Below are positions 1-12,401 of a stretch of DNA of 64,000 nt, one piece after another. The stretch comes from Diabrotica undecimpunctata (lineage: Eukaryota > Arthropoda > Insecta > Coleoptera > Chrysomelidae), in the NCBI RefSeq assembly GCF_040954645.1, contig NC_092807.1:76648021-76712020 (forward strand), written 5' to 3'. Every line of letters begins with the position of its first letter. Position 1 is the first letter of the stretch. Position numbers and translations under genes: made by a program. The notes beneath the pieces are model-generated. The model was given only the letters and a program-made list of their open reading frames with translations. It ran no database searches and was not told the origin of the DNA.

Positions 1-968
1 ATTATCAGCTTCCACCAATTTAAGATATTTTTCTTCACAGCATTTATAAACCACCAAGCAAACCAGCAAAACAGCATTTCTATTTATTCTTCTTTTTAAT
101 ATACCAATATCCAATTATGATAAGTTGATTTATACTGATCTCCAATCATAATATAATTTTAATTTCTTCCAATATCCATCCAATATTCTTCTAATATACT
201 TTTTTAATCTTCAATAATTATTTGTGTATAATTATAAATGTGCATTAAAATATATGCATAATTTTTAATCTTCATTTAACTCACTATATTAAACAATTTG
301 ACTATTTGTAACTGATTGACTAACTGAATGGACTGGACCTACTTTCTTACTAAACTGCTTGACTGACTGACTTACTAAAACTGTCCTCTTGAATCCAAAT
401 CACGGGTATTTATATCTTTTTGGATGTTCCAGAACCATCTGGTAAGAGATCATGTTCCATTTGTTCTATTACTTCTATATGGATGTTCTCGAAAAAAGTA
501 TATGTTCGTTCCACAGACATAACCATTATTTCGAGAATGTTCGACCGTAAACAATGGTCAAATTCTGCATTCTGGAGAATTCGTTAATTTTCTATTAATA
601 ATTTTGTTGACATTTAGGCTTTTCAGATCAGAATAAACACTTAAATCAGTAAATATATATAAATTAAACATTTTAAACTAACATTATTATTATAACCCCA
701 CTTAAATTCGTAAAATGATTAATTTCTGTCTGTCACTTACTGTATAGTTGGTTGCCTATGCACATGGCTCACTTAAATATATTTACAACATTAAAATACA
801 ACTTTTTACAATTATTATATGCTAATTTCTTAAAAAATGCCCTCACATAAATAATTTTTATTAAATTCTATAGTATATAACTTCTTAAAATAACCAAATA
901 CTTTTTTATATCTAATATTATCTAGTATATAATTTATAAATTATTTTCTTTAACCACCAATCATCACA
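1..968 (-). repeat. 3' LTR of element A (partial)
   Basis: Bases 1-968 repeat 6932-7900 with about 11 differences, one a single-base indel in an A run. The element-side edge reads TGTGATGATT on the minus strand. The U3 TATA-like motif is at 417-424. The outer end and the target duplication are beyond the window. Confidence 0.95.
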
Positions 969-1494
969 ATACCCCAAAATAATATTTAAAACAAATAATT
1001 TACTTATTATTTCCTTTAAATATTAATTTTCTCATACCTTATTAAATTTAATAAATCAATTTTTTTTTTATTTAAAATGTAATAAATACATCCCTGTTCG
1101 CTGTCTATGTCAAACTGTCATGTCAAATAAAGCCATGGATGGCTACAGAGAAAATAAACATATAATCTAATCATCTATTATTGTGTTATGTTTATTTATA
1201 GACAAAATCTAGGAATTATTTCCATTTAACAGGCTTTCATCCATATGAATTGGTAAGTTTTACACTTTATTATATCAGAAAGACATTTACACAATCAATT
1301 CTGTATCTAACCCCAAAATTATGATTTTTAGGGTACACAATAATTTCCATATGTATAAGACAATAAGTATGATGTCAAATTGATTCACAACAATAAAATC
1401 TACCATCTATTTAACAAATCAAGTCTATTGAATAAAATGGATATATCAGTGAATTGTTAGTGTTTTTATATTTGTGTTAAAGGTATAGAAAACA
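969..1494 (-). other. Element A 3' untranslated stretch between integrase and 3' LTR
   Basis: No convincing ORF. Next to the LTR, on the minus strand, TTTTGGGGTAT stands where the polypurine tract that primes plus-strand DNA should be. The rest is AT-rich. An env gene is not visible. Confidence 0.5.
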
Positions 1495-1689
1495 TTATTC
1501 AATCTCTTCATGATATTGAAAAATGTCGTTGATATGAAACATGCCTCTTAGTCTGTTATCTGCATCTATTAACACATAACTATTTAGTCCATTCTGATTT
1601 TCAATTCTGTGTGGACCTTCAAACATTGGTTGTAATTTCTTACAACGGTTTTCTCTAACATTACTTTTTCTAAGTGAACGAATTAACAC
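1495..1689 (-). pseudogene. Element A integrase C-terminal piece, frameshifted
   Basis: This 64-residue frame contains FEGPHRI, a form of the GPY/F module that follows the integrase core in many gypsy elements. It overlaps the end of the upstream integrase frame by 20 bases and is shifted by one base from it, near a T-rich run at about 1713-1725. It is best read as the tail of the same integrase after a frameshift. The C-terminal module normally contacts DNA or chromatin during insertion. Confidence 0.65.
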
Positions 1690-2596
1690 TTGGTCTTTTT
1701 TGAAATGTGATTGGTTTTTTTATTTTTCGATTTTGTCTTCTGATATATTTTTCAGCTTTCCTCCTAATTCGGTTATTCACTTTCTGCATTACTTGTTCTA
1801 ACATATCCTGATTATATTCACTAATCCACTTTCTGTTTCCTATATGGCCAAACATTAAATATTCTGGTACTTCCTCTGTATTCAAATTATGTGTATTATT
1901 TAAAAAATATTCTACTTGTGGTATATGTTGCTGCCAAGTTTCATGTTGATTTTGGCACAGTATCCTTAAATATTTTATAACTTCTTTAATATATCTTTCT
2001 GCAGGATTTGCCTGAGGATGTCTGATACTTGTAAAATGAATGTTGATTCCCTTTTTCTCACAAAATGCCCGAAATTTTTGGTTGTTAAAATATGTAGCAT
2101 TATCTATTATGCAATTTCTAAATGGTCCTATTTCTTCGAAAAATTGATTAATATATAATTTTAATGTTTTAACATTTGTTCTGGAGCAGGGATATAGTTT
2201 AATAAATTTTGTATATAAATCAACTATCACTAGTATATGCTTTTTTCCTGTTGGACTGAGAACTAAATTTGAAATAAAATCCATGGAAACTGTATTTAGT
2301 TTTTCATATACAACATTAGATTTATATGTGTTCTGGTTTTTGAAATTCTTTTCTTTGTTTAGTTGACATATTGGGCATTGGGTAGTAGTTTCTTTTGCTA
2401 TACTTATGTCATTCTTTGCAAAATAATTGTCCCTAAATAGCATCCATAGCTTTCTTGAACCAATATGCATATAATTGTTATGTACATGTTTCAATATTTT
2501 CTTTGCTAAAGTTCTAGTTATTACATATACTTCTATGCCATTTATTATTTTATAATAAACTCCATCTTTCTTAAGGACTTTTTGTTTTTCACTCAA
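1670..2596 (-). CDS. Element A integrase (zinc finger and DDE core)
   Basis: 308 residues in the RT frame, separated from it by an in-frame TAG at 2681-2683. An H2C2 zinc-binding region (two His in HVHNNYMH, then CPIC) is followed by a DDE core: Asp in VSMDFI, Asp in IIDNATYF and Glu in NPAERYI. All three catalytic positions are present. The enzyme would process LTR ends and insert the cDNA in the nucleus. The first Met is probably not the true start, because the frame is open upstream and integrase is normally cut from a polyprotein. The C-terminus is lost to a frameshift at about 1680. Confidence 0.88.
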   Translation of the reverse strand: MSEKQKVLKKDGVYYKIINGIEVYVITRTLAKKILKHVHNNYMHIGSRKLWMLFRDNYFAKNDISIAKETTTQCPICQLNKEKNFKNQNTYKSNVVYEKLNTVSMDFISNLVLSPTGKKHILVIVDLYTKFIKLYPCSRTNVKTLKLYINQFFEEIGPFRNCIIDNATYFNNQKFRAFCEKKGINIHFTSIRHPQANPAERYIKEVIKYLRILCQNQHETWQQHIPQVEYFLNNTHNLNTEEVPEYLMFGHIGNRKWISEYNQDMLEQVMQKVNNRIRRKAEKYIRRQNRKIKKPITFQKRPSVNSFT

Positions 2597-2680
2597 ATTG
2601 ATCTGATCTCTTATAATTTCTTCTTTAGAATATAATCCAGTACTTTCTACTAATTGATTTAATCCAATTTTTATTGTTCG

Positions 2681-4033
2681 CTACCCTTTTTGTGATGTAT
2701 TTTCTAACCTTGATAAAGCATCTGCCACTATATTGGATTTTCCAGAAATGTATTTAATTTCAAATGAGTATTCACTCAATATTAGACTCCACCGATGTAT
2801 TCTACTGTTTCCATATTTGTTAATTAATATAGATGTTAAAGCTTGGTGATCTGTTTCTATTGTAAATTCATTACCCAACAAATAAAATCTTAATTTTGTG
2901 ACACAGTGTATTATACTTGCTAGTTCTAATTCTGAAACTGAGTAACCCTTTTCATGTGGCTTTGTAATTCTTGAAATGAATTGTATTGGGTATTCGACCC
3001 CATCATGTATTTGTAATAATACCCCTGATAATCTCTCTATGGATGCATCTGTTCTTAATATGAATGGCTTTGTGTAGTCTGGATAGTATATTTTTAAATT
3101 TGACAGAAAAATGTTTTTGATTTCTTGGAATGCTAGTTCTCTTCTCTGATCCCATCTCCATTTTACACCTTTTTTGAGTAGTTCAAGTAATGGAATTTCT
3201 TTTATACTTAGATCTGGTATCATCCTTTTATAATAATTAATTATTCCAATAAATCCTCTTAAAGCTCTTAAATTGTGTGGTGTTTTATATTCCTGAATGA
3301 CCTGTGTCCGTTCTGGATCCATTTCGATTCCCTTAGTATTAAGTTTATAACCTAGATAAATTACTTCTTTTTGAAAAAATGTACATTTTTCTTGATTTAT
3401 TTTTAGTCCAACTTTGTCTAATCTATTTATTATAATTTTTAGGTGTTTCTCGTGATCTTCAGCCGTTTTAGAAAAAATTAATATGTCATCAACGTAGTGA
3501 ATTACAAAATGTTCATATTGATCCAAAATATCATGAAGACATCTACATAGAGCACTACAAGATGATTGAAGTCCAAATGGTACTACTTTGAATTGATATA
3601 CTACTCCATCTATCTGAAATCCTGTATACTGTCTACTTTTTCTTTCTAGAGGTATTAACCAAAAGCTATGCTGTAAATCGATTTTAGTGAAAAATGACAT
3701 TCCTGTAATTCTTCCTAGTATTCCATCTATACTCATTGGTGCTTCAAATTGCTTTTCAGTAATCTTGTTAATATTCCTTGCATCCAAACATAACCTGATT
3801 TCACCTGATCTTTTACGTACTACTACTATAGGATTTATAAAACGTGTGTCTGCCTTCTCAATGATTCCATCTTCTAACATATTATTAATTGTTTTGTTTA
3901 CTTCTTCTCTGTATTTATATGGTATTGGGTATGATTTTGTTTTAAAATCTTTTTCTTCTTTAACTTTTATACTATGGATATAATTTTGTGCAATTCTATT
4001 TTCTTTATTGACAAGTCCCTTGTGTTGCTGCAA
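2681..4033 (-). CDS. Element A reverse transcriptase-RNase H
   Basis: 450 residues. RT fingers and palm include INPIVVVRKRSGEIRLCLDA, the first catalytic Asp in FFTKIDL (about residue 119), VPFGLQSS and the catalytic YVDD box at about 180-183. The RNase H part has RTDAS, ETDHQAL and ADALSR. It would copy element RNA into DNA in virus-like particles. It ends at an in-frame TAG before integrase, which in an intact copy would be one polyprotein. Upstream the frame links poorly to the protease at 4433-4681. Confidence 0.93.
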   Translation of the reverse strand: MQQHKGLVNKENRIAQNYIHSIKVKEEKDFKTKSYPIPYKYREEVNKTINNMLEDGIIEKADTRFINPIVVVRKRSGEIRLCLDARNINKITEKQFEAPMSIDGILGRITGMSFFTKIDLQHSFWLIPLERKSRQYTGFQIDGVVYQFKVVPFGLQSSCSALCRCLHDILDQYEHFVIHYVDDILIFSKTAEDHEKHLKIIINRLDKVGLKINQEKCTFFQKEVIYLGYKLNTKGIEMDPERTQVIQEYKTPHNLRALRGFIGIINYYKRMIPDLSIKEIPLLELLKKGVKWRWDQRRELAFQEIKNIFLSNLKIYYPDYTKPFILRTDASIERLSGVLLQIHDGVEYPIQFISRITKPHEKGYSVSELELASIIHCVTKLRFYLLGNEFTIETDHQALTSILINKYGNSRIHRWSLILSEYSFEIKYISGKSNIVADALSRLENTSQKG

Positions 4034-4432
4034 TATGGAAATGACTATTGATTTATATTCTTCAGGGCAATTTAAAAACTTTCATCATATCTTCTTCTTT
4101 ACAAATAACATTATTCTTCATTATGTACTCATTATTCCTTGCTTCCAATTTTACGCACTCCACCTCGTAGGCATCCATCTGCTTAAAATTTCCATTCCTT
4201 AAATATTCACTACAATAATTATTCTTTACATTCTTTTGGACATTTCCCTATCATCAAAATACATTTCTTCTTCATAAACATCATTATTTTCTTTTAATAA
4301 TATCCTATCAACTCTTATTCCTTCTTCCACCTCATCTTTCTGCATAAATTTAATTATTTGCCCTTCCAAAGTTACCATTTTTTTCTTCAAAATCTATCTT
4401 TACTCTCTTCTTTTCCAATTCATCATTTCCCA
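4034..4432 (-). pseudogene. Degenerate linker between protease and RT of element A
   Basis: About 400 bases that should encode the protease C-terminus and the connection to RT. No long frame survives, although short pieces in the RT frame run directly into the first Met of the RT ORF. The region is damaged coding sequence rather than a separate gene. Confidence 0.55.
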
Positions 4433-4681
4433 TTAATATATCAACACATAAATCCTTGACAATAAATCCTTGCATATTAATTTCTTTATTAAGAATATTA
4501 ATTTAAAATTGGCTAGTTTATCAATTTCACCCAACTTCTTATTATTTGCACCAACAATTTTAATTTTTGGAATCTTTATTATATCTGATAGTTTTAATGT
4601 ATTAAAAATAAAATTCTCCGAGACTAAAGTACTTTCTGAACCAGTATCTATCATAATTTTAATCATTTTATTTTTGGCCAA
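4433..4681 (-). pseudogene. Element A aspartic protease fragment
   Basis: 82 residues with the retropepsin active-site triad in MIDTGSESTL near the N-terminus. It is in the same frame as RT and integrase and lies between gag and RT, as expected. Retropepsins dimerise and cut Gag-Pol. At 82 residues, with a degenerate downstream stretch, the flap and C-terminal half are incomplete. Confidence 0.75.
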
Positions 4682-4794
4682 AGCATTTATATAAATTAAA
4701 TTAATAGATTCAATAATTTTCTCTTCATCTAAAGAAATAAATTCAGAAGGTTTTTCATAATAGCAATGGCCTAACTTGTAATTCAGAAAGTTTA

Positions 4795-6366
4795 CTACAC
4801 AAAATTTTGATTATTAGAATTGTCAGATTGTATCTGACCACTTGGATCTGATGTCCTATGTCTTTCCCTACTATGACTTCTACTCACATTTTCCTGCCTT
4901 GTACTACTTCGTTCCCTGTCTTCGCAGCTCCTATTCCTTCGAACACAATTTATCTGTCTGTTATAATTAGGTCGTTCTGTATTTCTTCTATTGTTAAAAT
5001 CTTGTCTATTATTATTAGTACTGTTATTAAAATGTTGTCTATTATAACTAGTATTGTTATTACAATTCTGTCTATTTTGATTACTGTTATTATTATTAAA
5101 ATTTTGTAAATTATTACCATATCTATAATTATTGTTATATGATTGTCTATATTGTTGATTATCATTTTTATTATATTGAAAGTTATTATTGTTTTTTCTG
5201 TTGTTATTATTACTTGTCATATTGCCTCTTTGTATTTTTTGAATAAAATTAATAAAACTATCTATTGTTTGAATATTTTGTACAGTTACTGTTTGCACAA
5301 CATCAGCATCAATATGTCTAGATACATTTAAGACTGTTTCTTCCTCTCTAAGTGGTGGTTCCAAATATTTTGCAACCGTTATCAGTTTCAATGCATAATC
5401 TACCATATTTGATTTTAAATTGTGATTATACTTTCCAATATATAGAATTTCTCTAAACTTGGCTTGCTCTAATTCACCCCAATAATAATTTAAAAATTTT
5501 TTTTCAAATGTTTGAAAATTATCTAAATCATTTTCAATACTAGCAAACCAAGTTGCTGCATTGTCATTTAATGTCATTCTAATATAATCTTTAATATCAT
5601 TAATATTATTCACAAATCTTAATTTATGTTTTAAACTATTTATGTATACCCTGGGATGCAAATTTTTTATATTACCAGTGAATTTAATCCCAGTCTCATT
5701 TGTTAAATTTAAGTAAGGTCTCCCTATGTCTCTCATTTGTGAAATATCATCTATTCTCTGTTCCACATTTCTTATTTGATTACTATTTATTTGGATATTT
5801 TGTTGTATATCGTCTAATTTTTCTCCTGTGTTTCTCCTGTCTTCGTTAATTTTTACTTCTAAGTTACATTTCTGCAATTCTATTTTCTGTTCTATATCTA
5901 TCTTATTATCTTGAATAATCCTCTTTACTTCTGTCCTCTCATTGTCTATCCTTTTCTTGTAGTCATTCCGTATATTTTTTATTTCATTTGCTACTTTTTT
6001 CTCTGCAGTTTCAAGTTTTTTATCCATTTGTTTTTCTATTTGTTTTACAATTTCATTATTATTATCTTCTATTTTCTTTTCTAATTTTCTATAATTTTCT
6101 TCTAATTTCTGTTCCAATTTTTTCATGTCTTCTTTGATTTCTTTTGAATTCTCTTCCATTTTTTTCGTATTCTCTTCCATTGTCTTGTTCATCTGCATCA
6201 TTAATGACATCAAGGTTGCCATATTGACATTTTCCTCTCTTTCTGGGTTCATTTCTGCAGTATCTTGTGGAACTTGAACTAAACTCTCCTCTTGTATAAG
6301 TTGTGTTTCTACTTCCACATCTTCTTCATTCTTTTTGCTTCTTGTACCTTTCTTTCCTTGAGACAT
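4795..6366 (-). CDS. Element A gag-like protein with long coiled coil
   Basis: 523 residues, first frame after the primer-binding site. Residues about 50-215 are a highly charged Lys/Glu/Asn-rich coiled coil. About 220-375 look like the retrotransposon gag core (AATWF and LEQAKFREIL fit the fold). From about 378 the chain is dominated by Asn with Arg, Tyr and Gln. No CCHC zinc knuckle is seen, so RNA binding is probably through the basic Asn/Arg-rich tail. It starts at an ATG about 120 bases inside the LTR, a normal leader. It would form the virus-like particle. Confidence 0.85.
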   Translation of the reverse strand: MSQGKKGTRSKKNEEDVEVETQLIQEESLVQVPQDTAEMNPEREENVNMATLMSLMMQMNKTMEENTKKMEENSKEIKEDMKKLEQKLEENYRKLEKKIEDNNNEIVKQIEKQMDKKLETAEKKVANEIKNIRNDYKKRIDNERTEVKRIIQDNKIDIEQKIELQKCNLEVKINEDRRNTGEKLDDIQQNIQINSNQIRNVEQRIDDISQMRDIGRPYLNLTNETGIKFTGNIKNLHPRVYINSLKHKLRFVNNINDIKDYIRMTLNDNAATWFASIENDLDNFQTFEKKFLNYYWGELEQAKFREILYIGKYNHNLKSNMVDYALKLITVAKYLEPPLREEETVLNVSRHIDADVVQTVTVQNIQTIDSFINFIQKIQRGNMTSNNNNRKNNNNFQYNKNDNQQYRQSYNNNYRYGNNLQNFNNNNSNQNRQNCNNNTSYNRQHFNNSTNNNRQDFNNRRNTERPNYNRQINCVRRNRSCEDRERSSTRQENVSRSHSRERHRTSDPSGQIQSDNSNNQNFV

Positions 6367-6486
6367 TTTGAGACTTTACTTCAAATATAAATTAAAAATA
6401 AAATCTATAATTTTTTCTTTCTAATGATAATTAATTTAATTATATGAGAGCACTTATCTTCCCAAACTAATTCTTTTAAATAGAGA

Positions 6487-6504
6487 GCCCCGCGGTGGGC
6501 GCCA
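6487..6504 (-). other. Primer-binding site of element A
   Basis: On the minus strand TGGCGCCCACCGCGGGGC follows the 5' LTR after three bases. The TGGCGCCC start matches the primer site of many insect gypsy elements, where a tRNA 3' end primes minus-strand DNA. Which tRNA cannot be settled from the window. Confidence 0.75.
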
Positions 6505-6507
6505 AAT

Positions 6508-7897
6508 TGTTATGATGTATTGTTTGTTTGAATGATGAGCAATGAGTATTTTTAATATTATAATATATAGGGTTTTTATCGCGGTTCTCAAAGAATTAGT
6601 TTGTAAGTACTTTTTTAAATTATCTTTATTATAACTACTATGAAACACACATATATATCTAACCTAGCCAATGTAAATTTAAAATAAACTATCTTTAAAT
6701 TGATATTCTTATAAAACTAATTAAATTCTATAGACAATGTAAAATTTAAACAAACTATCTTCAAAATTGAAATTGTTATGACTCTAACTAAATTATATTA
6801 ACAAAATTTTTGTACCTTTCTGTCACTGAATGCCTAAATGAACTGTTTTCCACTATATAGATTATAATCACCACTCAAATGTCTTCTTCTCAGCTTCGGT
6901 TATCCTTGTTTTTATGAAATTACTTTTTCCAATTATCAGCTTCCACCAATTTAAGATATTTTTCTTCACAGCATTTATAAACCACCAAGCAAACCAGCAA
7001 AACAGCATTTCTATTTATTCTTCTTTTCAATATACCAATATCCCATTATGATAAGTTGATTTATACTGATCTCCAATCATAATATAATTTTAATTTCTTC
7101 CAATATCCATCCAATATTCTTCTAATATACTTTTTTAATCTTCAATAATTATTTGTGTATAATTATAAATGTGCATTAAAATATATGAATAATTTTTAAT
7201 CTTCATTTAACTCACTATATTAAACAATTTGACTATTTGTAACTGATTGACTAACTGAATGGACTGGACCTACTTTCTTACTAAACTGCTTGACTGACTG
7301 ACTTACTAAAACTGTCCTCTTGAATCCAAATGACGGGTATTTATATCTTTTTGGATGTTCCAGAACCATCTGGTAAGAGATCATGTTCCATTTGTTCTAT
7401 TACTTCTATATGGATGTTCTCGAAAAAAGTATATGTTCGTTCCACAGACATAACCATTATTTCGAGAATGTTCGACCGTAAACAATGGTCAAATTCTGCA
7501 TTCTGGAGAATTCGTTAATTTTCTATTGATAATTTTGTTGACATTTAGGCTTTTCAGATCAGATTAAACACTTCAATCAGTAAATATATATAAATTAAAC
7601 ATTTTAAACTAACATTATTATTATAACCCCACTTAAATTCGTAAAAATGATTAATTTCTGTCTGTCACTTACTGTATAGTTGGTTGCCTATGCACATGGC
7701 TCACTTAAATATATTTACAACATTAAAATACAACTTTTTACAATTATTATATGCTAATTTCTTAAAAAATGCCCTCACATAAATAATTTTTATTAAATTC
7801 TCTAGTATATAACTTCTTAAAATACCCAAATACTTTTTTATATCTAATATTATCTAGTATATAATTTATAAATTATTTTCTTTAAACACCAATCATC

Positions 7898-7900
<3 letters not shown>
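6508..7900 (-). repeat. 5' LTR of element A
   Basis: 1393 bp, starting TGTGATGATT and ending CATCATAACA on the minus strand (TG...CA ends). A TATAAATA box on the minus strand at 7338-7345 lies in front of a run of GTCAGTCAGT-like motifs, so U3/R lies around 7250-7345. Its outer end abuts (AT)n at 7901. Confidence 0.93.

Positions 7901-7955
<55 letters not shown>
7901..7955. repeat. (AT)n microsatellite
   Basis: Pure AT dinucleotide run between the LTR of element A and the TIR of the next transposon. It is one of about ten such tracts that mark element borders in this window. Confidence 0.98.
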
Positions 7956-8788
<833 letters not shown>

Positions 8789-10076
8789 CAGGGTGGTCCT
8801 TAAATAATTGTACAAAAAGAAACAGTAGATTCTACACTTCAAAATATTACGATTTAAGCAAAATTGCTTTAATAAAATATTGATATTAAGAAAGATACAG
8901 GGTGTTAAATTGCAAATTTAAAATTTTATTTTTCCCTATAACTTTCATGTTTGTAAACATTTATGCATAAAAATTTACAATTGGGTACTTTTAAATATGA
9001 GAAATTATAATTTGATGCACACTTTAATGTAGCTGATAGAGGGCGCCAGATATGCCACGTATGTGGCATAAATTTGCACTTAACTTTTTTCATCTTTGAG
9101 TTACCTGTATTTGTGACAAAAAATGTTAAAGATACATTATTTCAACAAAAAAAGGTATACCTGTTAATAACTTCAAAACTCAACAGTTTTCGAGATAATC
9201 GCGTTTTACAAATCAGCTGCATAATTCTGGTTTAAGGCAATTACTCCAGGTGTAATAAATATCGCTTCGATTATGGTATCGTATGGTACATTTATTTAAA
9301 ATACTACTATACACTCTTACAAAGTTACTTATCTTAAATGTAATAGTACTTAGTTGAAGTTGCTATGAGACTACTTCATAATTACTAATACGCGATATAT
9401 CAACTTGCTATCTTGACGTTAATTTAGTTCTGATCTCCAAGATAAAAGTCGTTGTCTCTTTTATAATAGTCCTTGCTACAGTCAGCAGTCATTCATTAGT
9501 GGGTCAAGTTTGTTTTACACAACCTACGACAACTTTGCGTACGCGATTCACAATTCTGCTGACTTACACATTCTAATCGAGGCTATTTTTATGAATGTCC
9601 TCGATTCGAATTATTAAACATATTCTATACAAACAAATGCGAAATGTGTTACACGTTCCTTTTAAACTTAATCTTTTTATGAATTGTAATATTTCAGGGA
9701 TAATACCACATAGGCAACGAAGGAAAAATAGACAAAAACATAAATAAATCTAAATTTTGGTATAAAATACTTTTAACTAAAGTTAATAGTTAACGAAATA
9801 TTAAATAAAATAAATATATCAGCAGGATAATTAATAACAGGATTTGGCAAAAAACAGAATAATAGGATTTTACATCAAACATTTTACGTTTTATGTTAAA
9901 TTAAAGTCATAATCAAAACATCTTGTTTACAAACCAAATTAAAAAATAGTTAAACTAAATAACATAACTTTTTGTCAAAGTAAGTGTTCGATATGTCCAC
10001 CATTTTCTTTAATTCATTTGTCAATATATTCCATAAAAGATCGTCTCATATTAAATAGCCTCATTGTCTCTAAAGA

Positions 10077-10827
10077 GTCAAGTAGTCATCGCACAAGATG
10101 AAGAAGATCTCAGCTTTATGCTCAGAAAACTAGAAGAGGAATATAAAAACAACGGAATGGAAATAAACTTAGAGAAAACCGAATACCTAACAACAGAAAA
10201 CAAGGATATGAGAAACCTAGAGATAGACGAGGGAAGACAAATAAATGGAACAGATAAATTCAAGTATTTAGGAACCATAATATCGAACCAGGGAACAACA
10301 GAAGAAGATATAAACAACAGACTGAGACAAACAAGAAACTGTATATAAGACAACTAAACTCAGTGTTGTGGGATAAGAACATTACGATAAAGACAAAAAA
10401 GAGAATATATAACACCCTGACAAGAAGTATCCTGACATATGGGTCCGAAAACTGGACAATAAACAAGAGAAATAGAGGTAGAATAAGAGCAGTAGAAATG
10501 GAGTTCCTGAGGAGAAGCTGTAGACTTACAAAAAGAGACAGAATTGAAAACGCAGAGATTAAGCGGAGAATGGGAGTGCAATCAGACATAATCGACTATA
10601 TAGAGGAGAAGAGACTATCCTGGTACGGCCACGTCAGAAGAGCGGACAGAGGACGCTGGATAAACAAAATCACAGAATGGAGCCCGATTGGAAGAAGAAA
10701 GAGAGGAAGACCCCGAAGGTCATTCAGAGATGAAATCGACGAGGCTATGGAGAAAAGAACCCTGCGAGATGGAGACTGGAATGACAGGGAAAATTGGAGA
10801 AAACGGTTGAGTGAAGGAAGACAGTGA
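10077..10827 (+). pseudogene. Non-LTR reverse transcriptase 3' half, frameshifted
   Basis: Two overlapping frames (to 10348, and 10363-10827) together cover the region after the catalytic palm: MEINLEKTEYL, FKYLGTIIS, then LTRSILTYGSENWTI, WYGHVRRADRGRW and a basic GRRKRGRPRRS tail. This is the thumb and C-terminal part of the endonuclease-reverse transcriptase proteins common in insects. A frameshift at about 10345-10365 breaks it. The catalytic YADD box and endonuclease are absent through 5' truncation. Confidence 0.8.
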
Positions 10828-10857
10828 AAACTGTGGAAATCCTTAGTAGTAGTAGTA
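10077..10857 (+). mobile_element. 5'-truncated non-LTR retrotransposon with 11-bp target duplication
   Basis: The insertion is bounded by the direct repeat GTCTCTAAAGA at 10066-10076 and 10858-10868. It ends in a short TAG repeat at 10844-10857 instead of poly(A), as some RTE/I-type elements do. Only the 3' end of the element was inserted. It sits inside the mariner-like element and is therefore younger than it. Confidence 0.88.
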
Positions 10858-12332
10858 GTCTCTAAAGAAACTGCTGCAGTATTTATTTCTTCCCATAGTT
10901 GGTTGCGAATGTTTATGGGAATCTTATAGACACGTTGTTTTAATACGCCCCATACACCAAAATCAAGCGGATTAAATTCTGGGCTACGTGGTGGCTATAA
11001 TGTATAATGGATGAATATATTATTTTGGATACATATCCAAATCTTATGTTATATTATGGAACTACGTCTTATTTGTCGCAGAAGCTAAATAATGTATTAA
11101 ACTGTGATGTGTCTTGTTCATTGATTACTTATATACACACACGGAATAATCTATCGATGACATTACTTATTTATATGATTACGTTACAGCTTACGAGTAA
11201 TCTCGAACAAATGGACTATTATGATCAAGCAACGAACTAATATGCTGAACTAAATTGCCTGTGTGTTTACTGGTTATTAGGCCAACGATGATGTTTTTGT
11301 AAAAATGCTGAGTCTTTAAGGTTAGATTTGTAGCAAAAGTATTATGTAACAAAGCACATATGTGTTATTCAATACCTATGCTTAGGTTCTAATTGTCCTA
11401 ATAAAAATGGGTAAACAATTTATAAGTAATGAATAATAAGTATTCTTTTGGGATTTTTTATATATTAAATAATTATATCAATATCTCACCACATTGTCAA
11501 GTAATATGACTGCCACGACCAATCCAAAGTTCAGAAAAGTTATACTTAAGTATGTTCTCACTGCCTTCTCTCTAGAATGTGGTGGTGTACCATCTTACAT
11601 AAACCACATATTTTGGGTTTTCAGTATTTTACAATAGGGAAAAAGTAATACAACGCCAGTAGGTATAGAAACTTAAGAAGCGATAGAAAAAGGAAATTGT
11701 AAACATGATGACGGCCAACGTCTGAATACGGACACGGCATCTAAAGAAGAAGATGAAGAATATTTTCTCCAATAAGACATTTAGCAGCCATAAGAAAAAT
11801 TTTATAATGTTACATTATCATCTTTAAGTTGTTTTAATAAGAATAAACTATGAATTATGCTTATCTACAGATATTTAGTGCTTTACCGCACATATATCAC
11901 AACTAAGAATTATTATGCAGCTGACTTATAAAATGCGATTACCTCGAAAACGGTTAGATTTTGAGCTTACTAACAAGTATACCTTTTCTTGGTAAAAATA
12001 ATGTGTCTTTAATATTTTTTAACACAAATAGAGCTAACTTAAAGAGCAAAAAAGTTAAGCGCAAATCTATGTGTGTGCCGCCCTCTATCAGTTACATTAA
12101 AGTATGTATAAAATTATAATTTATCCTACTTAAGAGCACCCAATTATAAATTTTTGTCCAAAAATATTTACAAATGTAAAAGTTATAGCAAAAAATAAAA
12201 TTTTAAATTTCCACTTTAACACCCTGTATATTTCTTAATATCAACATTTTATTAAAGCAAGTTGGCTTAAAGCGTAATATTTTAAAGAGCAGAATCTAAG
12301 GTTTATATTTGTACAATTACTTAAGGACCACC

Positions 12333-12335
<3 letters not shown>

Positions 12336-12397
<62 letters not shown>
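12336..12397. repeat. (AT)n microsatellite
   Basis: AT run between the mariner-like element and the foldback element. Confidence 0.97.

Positions 12398-12401
<4 letters not shown>

Larger units (their letters stand above)
1..7900 (-). mobile_element. Ty3/gypsy LTR retrotransposon A (left end outside window)
   Basis: The unit reads, from right to left, 5' LTR (6508-7900), primer-binding site, gag, protease, RT-RNase H, integrase, 3' LTR (968-1, cut by the window edge). This gene order is Ty3/gypsy. Protease, RT and integrase lie in one reading frame broken by stops, and gag is in another. The visible part of the 3' LTR differs from the 5' LTR at about 11 positions in 968, so insertion was recent although the coding frames are already damaged. 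The integrase and RT recall the Osvaldo/Woot-like insect gypsy elements, but that subgroup is only an impression. A related LTR in the opposite orientation lies at 49870-50938. Confidence 0.92.
9958..11000 (-). pseudogene. Mariner-like transposase C-terminus, split by a retrotransposon
   Basis: From 11000 to 10869 the minus strand encodes SPEFNPLDFGVWGVLKQRVY, which resembles the last catalytic Asp region of mariner-family transposases. After the non-LTR insertion it resumes at 10066 and ends in IKENGGHIEHLL, close to the C-terminal signature common in insect mariner transposases. There is an internal stop, and the N-terminal and first catalytic parts are not recognisable. The protein is inactive. 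Confidence 0.65.
8789..12335 (-). mobile_element. Mariner-like DNA transposon remnant, 3.5 kb
   Basis: Both ends read CAGGGTGGTCCTTAA into the element with TA outside. The inverted similarity extends for several hundred bases (about 8789-9240 against 11850-12335, with substitutions). A decayed transposase on the minus strand (9958-11000) supports a Tc1/mariner assignment. It carries a later non-LTR insertion at 10077-10857. The interior otherwise has no usable frame. Confidence 0.75.
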
